A DNA stretch of 5,034 bases from Alphaproteobacteria bacterium (GTDB lineage Bacteria; Pseudomonadota; Alphaproteobacteria; UBA6615): contig JAURLR010000210.1 in NCBI GenBank assembly GCA_030831135.1, forward strand, positions 1 through 5,034, in the 5' to 3' direction. A model generated the notes under the pieces. It worked only from the letters and a program-made list of their open reading frames with translations. It had not been told where the DNA came from and did no database searches. Both the position numbers and the translations under genes were made by a program. Positions 1 to 5,034 of the stretch are shown piece by piece; position 1 is the first letter of the stretch, and each line of letters opens with the position of its first letter.

Positions 1-31
1 GAGGGATTCCGGCCTGACCAGAATCGGCAGC

Positions 32-712
32 ATGGACCTCCACGCCGACCTCAGCCAACGCGCGGTTCTCGACACCGAGGCCCTGACCTGGCAGTCGTCG
101 CCCAGCCCCGGAGTGGAGCGGCGGCTTCTTGATCGCAGCGGCGCAGAGGTGGCCCGGGCTACCTCGATCGTGCGCTACGCGCCGGACAGTTCGTTCTCCT
201 CACACGTTCATGCCGGCGGCGAGGAATTCATCGTGCTCGACGGTGTCTTCCAGGATGAACATGGCGATTTCCCCGCAGGCGCCTATATCCGGAACCCGCC
301 GGAATCCAGCCACACGCCCGGTTCGGCAACGGGATGTGTCATTCTGGTGAAGCTCTGGCAGTTTGACCCGGAGGACCGGTCCCATGTGCGGATCGATACC
401 AACAAGATCGGCGCGGTTGCTGACGCAACACGACCGGGCGTCTCGGTCACCCCGCTGTTTCGTGATTCCCGTGAGGATGTACGGATCGAGCAGTGGGATC
501 CGGATACAGAGGTCACGATCGGCGCCGATGGCGGTGCGGAATACTTCGTGCTTGCCGGTGGATTTTCCGAGGGCGGGGACACATTGCGCAAAAATTCGTG
601 GCTGCGCTTACCCGATGGCATGAAGGTGACCGCCAGATCCGGCCCCGAAGGTGCCCGGCTCTGGATCAAGACCGGAAATCTGCGCTACGCGGTCGCGCCC
701 GCCGCGCTATAG
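32..712 (+). CDS. Tandem ChrR-type cupin protein (one metal site kept, one lost)
   Basis: A 226-residue protein built of two cupin halves of the ChrR-like type. In the first half (about residues 20-125) His58, His60, Glu64 and His94 fit the cupin metal ligands. Their spacing (H-x-H-x3-E, then His 36 residues after the first) equals that of the zinc ligands I recall for the ChrR cupin domain (H141, H143, E147, H177). The second half (about 135-222) repeats the fold pattern (GGEEFIVLDG against GGAEYFVLAG) but has no His at these places. The N-terminal anti-sigma domain of true ChrR is absent and no sigma-factor gene is nearby, so an anti-sigma role is unlikely. A dioxygenase, isomerase or metal-dependent sensor is possible; the family also includes 2,4'-dihydroxyacetophenone dioxygenase-like proteins. 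The reading frame stays open to the left edge, but ATG at 32 is preferred because relatives commonly begin MDLHAD. A small cupin gene follows after 34 bases, probably in the same transcript. Confidence 0.85.
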   Translation: MDLHADLSQRAVLDTEALTWQSSPSPGVERRLLDRSGAEVARATSIVRYAPDSSFSSHVHAGGEEFIVLDGVFQDEHGDFPAGAYIRNPPESSHTPGSATGCVILVKLWQFDPEDRSHVRIDTNKIGAVADATRPGVSVTPLFRDSREDVRIEQWDPDTEVTIGADGGAEYFVLAGGFSEGGDTLRKNSWLRLPDGMKVTARSGPEGARLWIKTGNLRYAVAPAAL

Positions 713-736
713 TCTGCGCAACCGTTTTTATGATCT

Positions 737-741
737 GGGGA
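737..741 (+). promoter_or_regulatory. Ribosome binding site of the small cupin gene
   Basis: GGGGA lies five bases before the ATG at 747. It decides the start: the frame is open back to an ATG at 651, but that start lies inside the preceding cupin gene and has no comparable site. The cupin fold is also complete when counted from 747. Confidence 0.6.
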
Positions 742-746
742 ACGCC

Positions 747-1160
747 ATGACTGAATCCATTGTTCTGAAATTCGATGAGGTGAACAAGCTGGAGCGCGGC
801 GGGGGTGTGGTCACAACCCCACTCGTTGTTCCGGGGGTTCGCCCCAACGCCGCTTTCACGACCGGGATCAGCTCGTTTCCGCCGGGTGCGGCAGCGCCCA
901 TGCACAAGCACAATTGCGACGAACAGGTCACGCTGCTCTCCGGAGTGGCCGAGGTCGATATCGAGGGCGAACGCACGCGCCTCAAGGCCTATGATTCAAC
1001 CTATGTTGCAGCTGGCAAGGAACACTATTTCCTGAATGTGGGCGATGAGCCAATGGTGATCCTGTGGATCTATGGCTCCGATCACGTGACCCGCACCTTT
1101 GCAGGCTCTGACGTTGAGGTGGCGCATCTGACCGCCGAGGACAGCCTCGCGCCGCGTTAA
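747..1160 (+). CDS. Small single-domain cupin protein
   Basis: A 137-residue protein, the usual size of a stand-alone cupin. Both cupin motifs are clear. Motif 1 has PMHKHNCDEQ with His53, His55 and Glu59, then Gly66. Motif 2 has AAGKEH with His93 and Asn97; its usual Pro is Ala88. The four metal ligands H53, H55, E59 and H93 are therefore intact, so a metal-binding (Fe, Mn, Ni or Zn) protein is expected, probably cytoplasmic since no signal peptide is seen. Small cupins of this kind are often described only as cupin-domain proteins and act as dioxygenases, isomerases, decarboxylases or ligand sensors; the sequence does not choose between these. It follows the two-domain cupin by 34 bases on the same strand and ends 15 bases from the stop of the facing dehydrogenase gene. 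Function is inferred only at the fold level. Confidence 0.85.
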   Translation: MTESIVLKFDEVNKLERGGGVVTTPLVVPGVRPNAAFTTGISSFPPGAAAPMHKHNCDEQVTLLSGVAEVDIEGERTRLKAYDSTYVAAGKEHYFLNVGDEPMVILWIYGSDHVTRTFAGSDVEVAHLTAEDSLAPR

Positions 1161-1175
1161 GTGACGGGAAACGCT

Positions 1176-1952
1176 TCAGTCCCACTTGCGTCCGGGCATG
1201 TGATTCATGATCGAACTTGAGACGCCGCCATCGATGTCGAGAGTGGCAGCGGTTACGTAACTCGACTCTTCCGAGAAGAGGAACATGATGCAGTTGGCGA
1301 TGTCATTGGGCTGGCCGACCCGTTTGAGGGGCGTTACATCGGCGCGGCCTTGCTTGATCACCGGGTCCTGCATGTAAACCGTGAGGGGTGTCTCGACATG
1401 TCCGGGGCAGACGGTGTTGACCCGAATGCCGTATTCGGCCCATTCGATCGCGAAGTGTCTGGCGAGCATGATGACGGCGGCCTTCACGGTCGAATAGGCA
1501 CCCGCCATACCATATGGGTGGCGCCCGCCGAGTGAGGAAACATTGACGATGGATCCTGTTCGGCCATTGTCGATCATCCAGCGCCCTGCGGCCTGAGTCA
1601 TCAGGAAAGAACCTGTCAGGCCGACCTCGATAAGCCGGTTCCAGTCCTGCAATGAAAGATCCCTGAGCGCACCAGGAGCCATGCGAACGGCGCTGTTGAG
1701 CACGCAATCGACACTTCCGAAGGTCTCAACTGCAAAGGTTACGGCCCGTGCGCAGGCCTCCGGGTCGCTGACATCGAAATGCAGATAGGCCGAATTGGCT
1801 CCGATCTGTGCCGCAAGAGCCTCGCCCGGTTCGTCATTGATGTCACCAATCACGACCTTGCCACCGGCTTCGGCAAACTGGATGGCGGTTTGTGCGCCAA
1901 TTCCGCTGGCACCCCCGGTCACGATGCAGACCTTGTTCTCAAGATTTACCAT
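1176..1952 (-). CDS. Short-chain dehydrogenase/reductase (SDR), NAD-type
   Basis: A 258-residue classical SDR, normal length. The cofactor motif TGGASGIG is at residues 12-19. Asp37 at the end of the second strand (VVIGDIND) favours NAD(H) over NADP(H). Catalytic Ser139/Ser140 (NVSS), Tyr153 and Lys157 (YSTVK) are present, followed by the CPGHVETP segment (182-189) and the IDGG motif near the C-terminus. Two places deviate: the NNAG motif reads NSAV (86-89), and the usual tetrad Asn of the VNLTG segment is Gly111 (EVGLTG; codon GGC confirmed on the reverse strand). The start is supported by GGAG at 1960-1963, seven bases before the ATG. It lies 23 bases after the monooxygenase stop, so it is the last visible gene of the minus-strand operon. 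It probably oxidises or reduces a hydroxy/keto intermediate; the substrate is unknown. Confidence 0.92.
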   Translation of the reverse strand: MVNLENKVCIVTGGASGIGAQTAIQFAEAGGKVVIGDINDEPGEALAAQIGANSAYLHFDVSDPEACARAVTFAVETFGSVDCVLNSAVRMAPGALRDLSLQDWNRLIEVGLTGSFLMTQAAGRWMIDNGRTGSIVNVSSLGGRHPYGMAGAYSTVKAAVIMLARHFAIEWAEYGIRVNTVCPGHVETPLTVYMQDPVIKQGRADVTPLKRVGQPNDIANCIMFLFSEESSYVTAATLDIDGGVSSSIMNHMPGRKWD

Positions 1953-1975
1953 GGTGCTGCTCCAGTCGTAGATTT

Positions 1976-3196
1976 CTAAAGGCCCTGTTCGATCATATGC
2001 TCGACCGGGCGGCCGCTGACCCGGATGACCCGTTCGGGCGGCAGGTTCAGGGACGGATCGTCCATCGGGCTGTCGAGACGGCGCTGGATGAAAGCCCCGA
2101 GATTGCGGGCGTGTTCCACGGCACGCTTTCCCGCGGGCAGTCTTTCGGACTCGTAGCGGGACATCGCTTCGGGAATGCTGTCACATTCGGCGAGCGCATC
2201 TGCGAGAGCGAGCGCGTCCTGTCCGGCCTTGAGAACGCCGACCCCGACATGGGGCCGCGCGACAAAGGCCGCATCACCGATCAGGGCGACATTCCCGAAG
2301 GCGATATGGTCGTTATCGACATCGTAGATTGGTTGCACGGTGGTGCTATCTGCCCGCATCACCGCTTCGTGAAAGTTCTCGGGCATTTGCTGGCGCGCAT
2401 TCTCACGCACGGTTTCGACATGTTCGGGCCGCATCAGATGGGGCGGAATACCGTATTCGTAGGTCTTGCCGGACGCGTCGGTCAGGATATCGGCCAGCAG
2501 TGCGTCGGACGCGGGATGATACCAGAGATAGGTATAGCGGCGTTCACCAGGGTCTTGGGAGCCGTCGGCCCCGTCAATCGGGTAGCCGATGAGCTGACTT
2601 CCGGACATGAACAGAAAGGCATAGTGGCTGAAGATGTTACGCCGGAAGGTCTCCGACAGGTTCGCTTCCTGGCTAACCCCGCGCCAGGCCACATAGCCCG
2701 CATATTCGGGCTGGATATCCGGTGCGACGATCTGGCGGACACCTGAGCGGAACCCGTCTGCGCCGATCACGACATCGGCTTCAAAGCTTCGACCATTCGT
2801 CGTATGGACCGTGGTTTTCTCGCTGCTGGTCTCGAATCCCGAGAACACATGCGCGCCGTGATAATGTTGGCGCGGAAATCTCTCGAACAGGGACAGGTAG
2901 ACCTGATTCCAGGCGCAGAGTTGCTGGTCCAGTTCAAACGTAGAGATGATCGCGCCGGTCCGGTCGAACGCGGTGCGTCCCGTGACATCGATCCCGCCGG
3001 ACATGCCGCGCGGCACGTCGAGCTGGTCGAGGAGTTCTTCGAGCTCTGCATGGCGGGCGATGCCCTGACCGCGCGATGCGAGGTTTTCCGGCGCGACCTC
3101 CAGAATGTCCACTTCCCAGCCACGCCGTACGAGAAAGTTCCCGGCGAAAAGGCCGCCGACCGAGCCGCCAACAATGACTGCGCGTTTTCCGTGCAT
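1976..3196 (-). CDS. FAD-dependent aromatic-ring monooxygenase, 2,6-dihydroxypyridine 3-monooxygenase-like
   Basis: A 406-residue single-component flavoprotein hydroxylase (group A, p-hydroxybenzoate hydroxylase fold), normal length. In order: the FAD motif GGSVGG (10-15) with Glu33 at the end of strand two; SRGQGI (41-46); the DG motif in DVVIGADGFRS (141-151, Asp147); and the GD motif in ALIGDAAFVARPH (304-316, Asp308). It resembles nicotine-pathway 2,6-dihydroxypyridine hydroxylase as I recall it, in the stretches YAGYVAWRGV (165-174), LIGYPIDG (202-209) and the GDAA-RPH region with the following K-x-x-D-A-L-x-L-A. Such enzymes use NAD(P)H and O2 to add a hydroxyl to an electron-rich ring. 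The start has only a weak upstream AGG, but the FAD motif begins soon after it and no other start fits. It lies between the amidase (85-base gap) and the SDR (23-base gap), which suggests ring activation in an N-heterocycle pathway. 6-hydroxynicotinate or urate-type hydroxylases are alternatives. Confidence 0.88.
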   Translation of the reverse strand: MHGKRAVIVGGSVGGLFAGNFLVRRGWEVDILEVAPENLASRGQGIARHAELEELLDQLDVPRGMSGGIDVTGRTAFDRTGAIISTFELDQQLCAWNQVYLSLFERFPRQHYHGAHVFSGFETSSEKTTVHTTNGRSFEADVVIGADGFRSGVRQIVAPDIQPEYAGYVAWRGVSQEANLSETFRRNIFSHYAFLFMSGSQLIGYPIDGADGSQDPGERRYTYLWYHPASDALLADILTDASGKTYEYGIPPHLMRPEHVETVRENARQQMPENFHEAVMRADSTTVQPIYDVDNDHIAFGNVALIGDAAFVARPHVGVGVLKAGQDALALADALAECDSIPEAMSRYESERLPAGKRAVEHARNLGAFIQRRLDSPMDDPSLNLPPERVIRVSGRPVEHMIEQGL

Positions 3197-3255
3197 GGGT
3201 AGACGACCTGCGGGTGAAAATGGACGTACCTCAAGATTGTCTCACCGGCCTTGGC

Positions 3256-3283
3256 GACGCAAGTGACACCAGGGGTTTGCGTC
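3256..3283 (-). repeat. Small inverted repeat at the amidase stop codon
   Basis: GACGCAA (3256-3262) and TTGCGTC (3277-3283) are perfect 7-base complements around a 14-base loop. The second arm overlaps two bases of the amidase stop codon (3282-3284). In the minus-strand transcript this gives a modest hairpin just after the amidase. No run of U follows, so it is not a standard terminator. It could be an mRNA-processing or stabilising hairpin, or chance. Confidence 0.3.
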
Positions 3284-4469
3284 AGGCGGTGCCGAGGATT
3301 TTCCGTGCCAGATCGATCAGCAGTTCGTCCTTGCCCCGGGGGCCGATCAGCGAAAGGCCTTGTGGCCGCCCGTCGACACTGGCCAGCGGCAAGTTGATCT
3401 GCGGCGTTCCCGCCAGACCCGAAATGCACGTCATGGCAATCACACGAAAACGTCGCGCCTTCTGTTCCGAGCGCAGCGAATTTCGCGGCGGCGCCGGGAA
3501 GGGGGTCGTGGGCAGGGCAATCACCCCGTCATCGCCAAGCAGGTCTTCAATTCGCGCCCGGTAGACAGGCCGGGCCGCGGCGGCTTCCGCGCGGGCTTCA
3601 TCGGACCAGTTGCGACCGATCAGATAGTTCTCGGCCACTTCGAACCCGAAGCGCGGATCGGTCGCGTCGACCCAGTCCCCGAAGGTGTCCCATGCTTCCC
3701 GGCCCTGCAGGACGGCCTGGTGGCCGAACCATGTCTCGATGCCTTCGGGGGCCAGCGTGATGGCGTCATGATCGCGCGTTACCGCGCGGATCTTGTCCAG
3801 CGGTCCGGCGAGCGCGTCGCGGACGCTCGTATCGGCATAGGCGAACAGGTCGTCAGCGACGATCAGGCGCGGGGCGGCGTGGTCCGCGATCCTGCTCTCC
3901 AGCAGCACCTCGCCCGCCCGGGCAAAGGTTTCGGCGTCCCGGGCAAACCACCCGACCGTGTCGAAGCTGGGGGCCTGATCGATGGCGTTCGTGAACGGGA
4001 TGCGGCCGTGGGTCGTGCGCATGCCGACAACGCCGCAGAAACTGGCGGGAACACGTACCGAGCCGCCGGTGTCTGTGCCCAGTGCCAGATCGACCAGACC
4101 GCCGGCCACCGCTGCAACCGAGCCGCTGGACGAGCCGCCGGGCACGTGACCCGGCGCGGCAGGATTGATTGGTGTCCCGTAATGGGCATTCTCGCCAAAG
4201 ATACCGCGCGACAACTCATCGGTATGGGTCTTGCCCACCATGGTCGCACCAGAATGGACCAGCGCGGCGACAGGCCACGAGGTTTCTGTGGCAGGCGGAT
4301 GGGTGCGCTTCCAGTCCGGATTGCCGCCGCCAGTCACATGGCCTTTGACGTCGTACAGATCCTTTGCCGCGAAGGTCAGTCCGGACAAGGGACCGCCTTC
4401 CGAACCTTCGAGGAACGCCTCGGTATCGGTGCAGAAGGCATTGTAAGGGTCTTCGAACGGAAGCGGCAT
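3282..4469 (-). CDS. Amidase-signature family amidase, AMI1-like
   Basis: A 395-residue amidase-signature hydrolase, at the short end of the family. The Ser-cisSer-Lys triad is readable: Lys36 in FAAKDLYDV, the cis-Ser in the glycine-serine loop GGSSSGS (111-117, probably Ser113), and nucleophile Ser137 in GTDTGGSVRVPAS (131-143). These positions match those I recall for Arabidopsis indole-3-acetamide hydrolase AMI1 (K36, S113, S137), and Cys145 is also shared. The C-terminal half carries ALPTTPFPAPP (318-328) and the GTPQINLP segment (354-361). The start is supported by GGGGA at 4477-4481, seven bases before the ATG. It should hydrolyse a carboxamide to acid plus ammonia in the cytoplasm; no signal peptide is seen. 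It follows a ring-opening amidohydrolase, so it may act on the linear amide or ureide that enzyme releases, as AtzE and AtzF do after AtzD. The substrate is inferred from context and not shown. An unrelated aryl- or indole-acetamide hydrolase remains possible. Confidence 0.9.
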   Translation of the reverse strand: MPLPFEDPYNAFCTDTEAFLEGSEGGPLSGLTFAAKDLYDVKGHVTGGGNPDWKRTHPPATETSWPVAALVHSGATMVGKTHTDELSRGIFGENAHYGTPINPAAPGHVPGGSSSGSVAAVAGGLVDLALGTDTGGSVRVPASFCGVVGMRTTHGRIPFTNAIDQAPSFDTVGWFARDAETFARAGEVLLESRIADHAAPRLIVADDLFAYADTSVRDALAGPLDKIRAVTRDHDAITLAPEGIETWFGHQAVLQGREAWDTFGDWVDATDPRFGFEVAENYLIGRNWSDEARAEAAAARPVYRARIEDLLGDDGVIALPTTPFPAPPRNSLRSEQKARRFRVIAMTCISGLAGTPQINLPLASVDGRPQGLSLIGPRGKDELLIDLARKILGTA

Positions 4470-4505
4470 TTTCGTGTCCCCAATTGGCCGGTGCGATGAC
4501 CTCGC

Positions 4506-4576
4506 CCTTCGACAGGCTCAGGGTGAGGCCAGGCAGACAGAACCAGATATGAGCCTCATCCTGAGCTTGACGAAGG
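4506..4576. repeat. Imperfect inverted repeat, CCTTCGACAAGCTCAGG type
   Basis: The left arm (4506-4528) and right arm (4554-4576) are 23 bases each and complementary at 20 of 23 positions, with a 25-base spacer. Two of the three mismatches can form G-U pairs in one RNA orientation. The arms read CCTTCGACAGGCTCAGG and, reversed, CCTTCGTCAAGCTCAGG. From general knowledge, close variants recur between genes in many alphaproteobacterial genomes. It fills most of the 121-base gap between the ring-opening amidohydrolase and the amidase. No T-run follows on either strand, so it is not a standard intrinsic terminator, but an RNA hairpin here could tune expression between the two genes. Confidence 0.75.
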
Positions 4577-4590
4577 ATGAAGCTCCTCCG

Positions 4591-5034
4591 CTATTCGCCC
4601 AGATCGACGATGGCAATCACCGGGCCGCCACCCTGGGGGCCCTGATGCATGGCATCGACCGAGACAAAGACCGCAGGGTCTCCGATGGCGGCTGCCGCGA
4701 CACCGCCGACCGCTGCCTTGGAGTGGCGATGATGATGCACGTCGGAATCATCGAGCATGATCTGGCGCCGACCGCGCAGCCGGGCGCGGGGATCCGCTTC
4801 GGACTTCATGAAGCAGTTGACCAGCTTGCCGTTGAGGTCTTCGGCACGGGCGCGCTCGGGCAGGTCGAGACCGGCATCGCGGATCGAGTCATAGATACCG
4901 TCGATGTCGAGCGCATCCTTCATCACCGAATGTCCGATCCGGTAGCGCCCGCCAGCCCCGGCCTTGTTGCCGAACAGCACGATCTGGGCGCGGTCGAGCT
5001 CAACCCCCGAAGAACACGACGAGACGGCCGAATA
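4591..5034 (-). CDS. Ring-opening amidohydrolase (cyanuric acid hydrolase/barbiturase family), C-terminal part
   Basis: The last 147 residues of a gene whose start lies beyond the right edge; the frame is open to base 5034. The family hydrolyses a cyclic imide or ureide ring (cyanuric acid to carboxybiuret, barbiturate to ureidomalonate) and is built of three similar domains. Visible signatures, numbered from the first codon in the window: SSCSSGVEL (5-13), fitting the second-domain catalytic serine; [10 protein letters not shown] (34-43); FMKSEADP (75-82) with Lys77, a candidate third-domain lysine; RGRR (87-90); [11 protein letters not shown] (94-104); GDPAVFVS (118-125) with Ser125; and [10 protein letters not shown] (130-139), the metal-binding glycine loop. 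A GTG at 4980 is internal and not the start, because clear family sequence continues upstream of it. Where cyanuric acid hydrolases, as I recall, read GGAEHQGP, this protein reads VDAMHQGP, which argues for a barbiturase-like or different substrate. It heads the visible minus-strand catabolic genes. Confidence 0.85.
   Translation of the reverse strand, partial: YSAVSSCSSGVELDRAQIVLFGNKAGAGGRYRIGHSVMKDALDIDGIYDSIRDAGLDLPERARAEDLNGKLVNCFMKSEADPRARLRGRRQIMLDDSDVHHHRHSKAAVGGVAAAAIGDPAVFVSVDAMHQGPQGGGPVIAIVDLGE

Noticed and set aside
32..712. First cupin as a ChrR anti-sigma factor
   Set aside because: The zinc-binding N-terminal anti-sigma domain is missing and no ECF sigma-factor gene is next to it in the window.
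729..734. TATGAT as a -10 box for a promoter before the small cupin
   Set aside because: No -35-like sequence at 16-18 bases upstream, and the gap of 34 bases suggests co-transcription with the first cupin.
651..746. Upstream ATG extension of the small cupin
   Set aside because: The extra 32 residues overlap the previous gene, resemble no cupin sequence, and a good ribosome site precedes the ATG at 747.
1159..1187. Possible bidirectional terminator between the convergent genes
   Set aside because: Only five plus three base pairs with a three-base bulge and a ten-base loop, and no T-run on either side; too weak to call.
1892..2746. Open frame of 284 codons on the plus strand
   Set aside because: Antisense to the monooxygenase and the start of the SDR, with no family motif; a mirror frame of coding bias.
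2767..3429. Open frame of 220 codons on the minus strand
   Set aside because: It is out of frame within the monooxygenase and amidase end, rich in Arg/Ser/Ala with no motif; a shadow frame.
3360..4499. Long open frame of 379 codons on the plus strand
   Set aside because: It lies entirely antisense to the well-supported amidase, has no recognisable domain, and is the kind of open mirror frame common in GC-rich genes.
4978..4980. GTG at 4980 as start of a 129-residue protein
   Set aside because: The frame is open to the window edge and the residues before this GTG (SSGVEL region) fit the ring-opening amidohydrolase family, so the gene is partial and not small.

Overview
The window is GC-rich (roughly 60 % by eye), densely coded bacterial DNA. 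An imperfect inverted repeat of the CCTTCGACAAGCTCAGG type lies between two genes. That repeat, the GC content and the enzyme set suggest an alphaproteobacterium, but nothing here fixes the genus. No RNA gene, insertion sequence, CRISPR array or phage feature was seen.

Layout. Plus strand, left side: a two-domain ChrR-type cupin (32-712) and, 34 bases later, a small single-domain cupin (747-1160). Minus strand, read from right to left: the C-terminal part of a ring-opening amidohydrolase of the cyanuric acid hydrolase/barbiturase family, cut by the right edge (5034 to 4591); a 121-base gap holding the inverted repeat; an amidase-signature amidase (4469-3282); an 85-base gap with a small candidate hairpin; an FAD aromatic-ring monooxygenase resembling 2,6-dihydroxypyridine 3-monooxygenase (3196-1976); and a short-chain dehydrogenase (1952-1176). 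The cupin pair and the minus-strand genes converge, with only 15 bases between the facing stop codons.

Working together. The minus-strand genes look like one catabolic operon for an N-heterocyclic compound. The flavin monooxygenase would hydroxylate an aromatic ring (a pyridine or pyrimidine-like compound by family). The ring-opening amidohydrolase would hydrolyse a cyclic imide/ureide. The amidase would cleave the resulting linear amide. The SDR would oxidise or reduce an alcohol/carbonyl intermediate. The pairing of a ring-opening amidohydrolase with an amidase-signature enzyme parallels AtzD with AtzE/AtzF in s-triazine breakdown and barbiturase with ureidomalonase in oxidative pyrimidine breakdown, but a flavin ring hydroxylase belongs to neither. 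The combination may therefore be a less-described heterocycle pathway. The substrate is not determinable from the window. The cupins could be accessory dioxygenases, isomerases or sensors of the same pathway, which is inference from proximity only.
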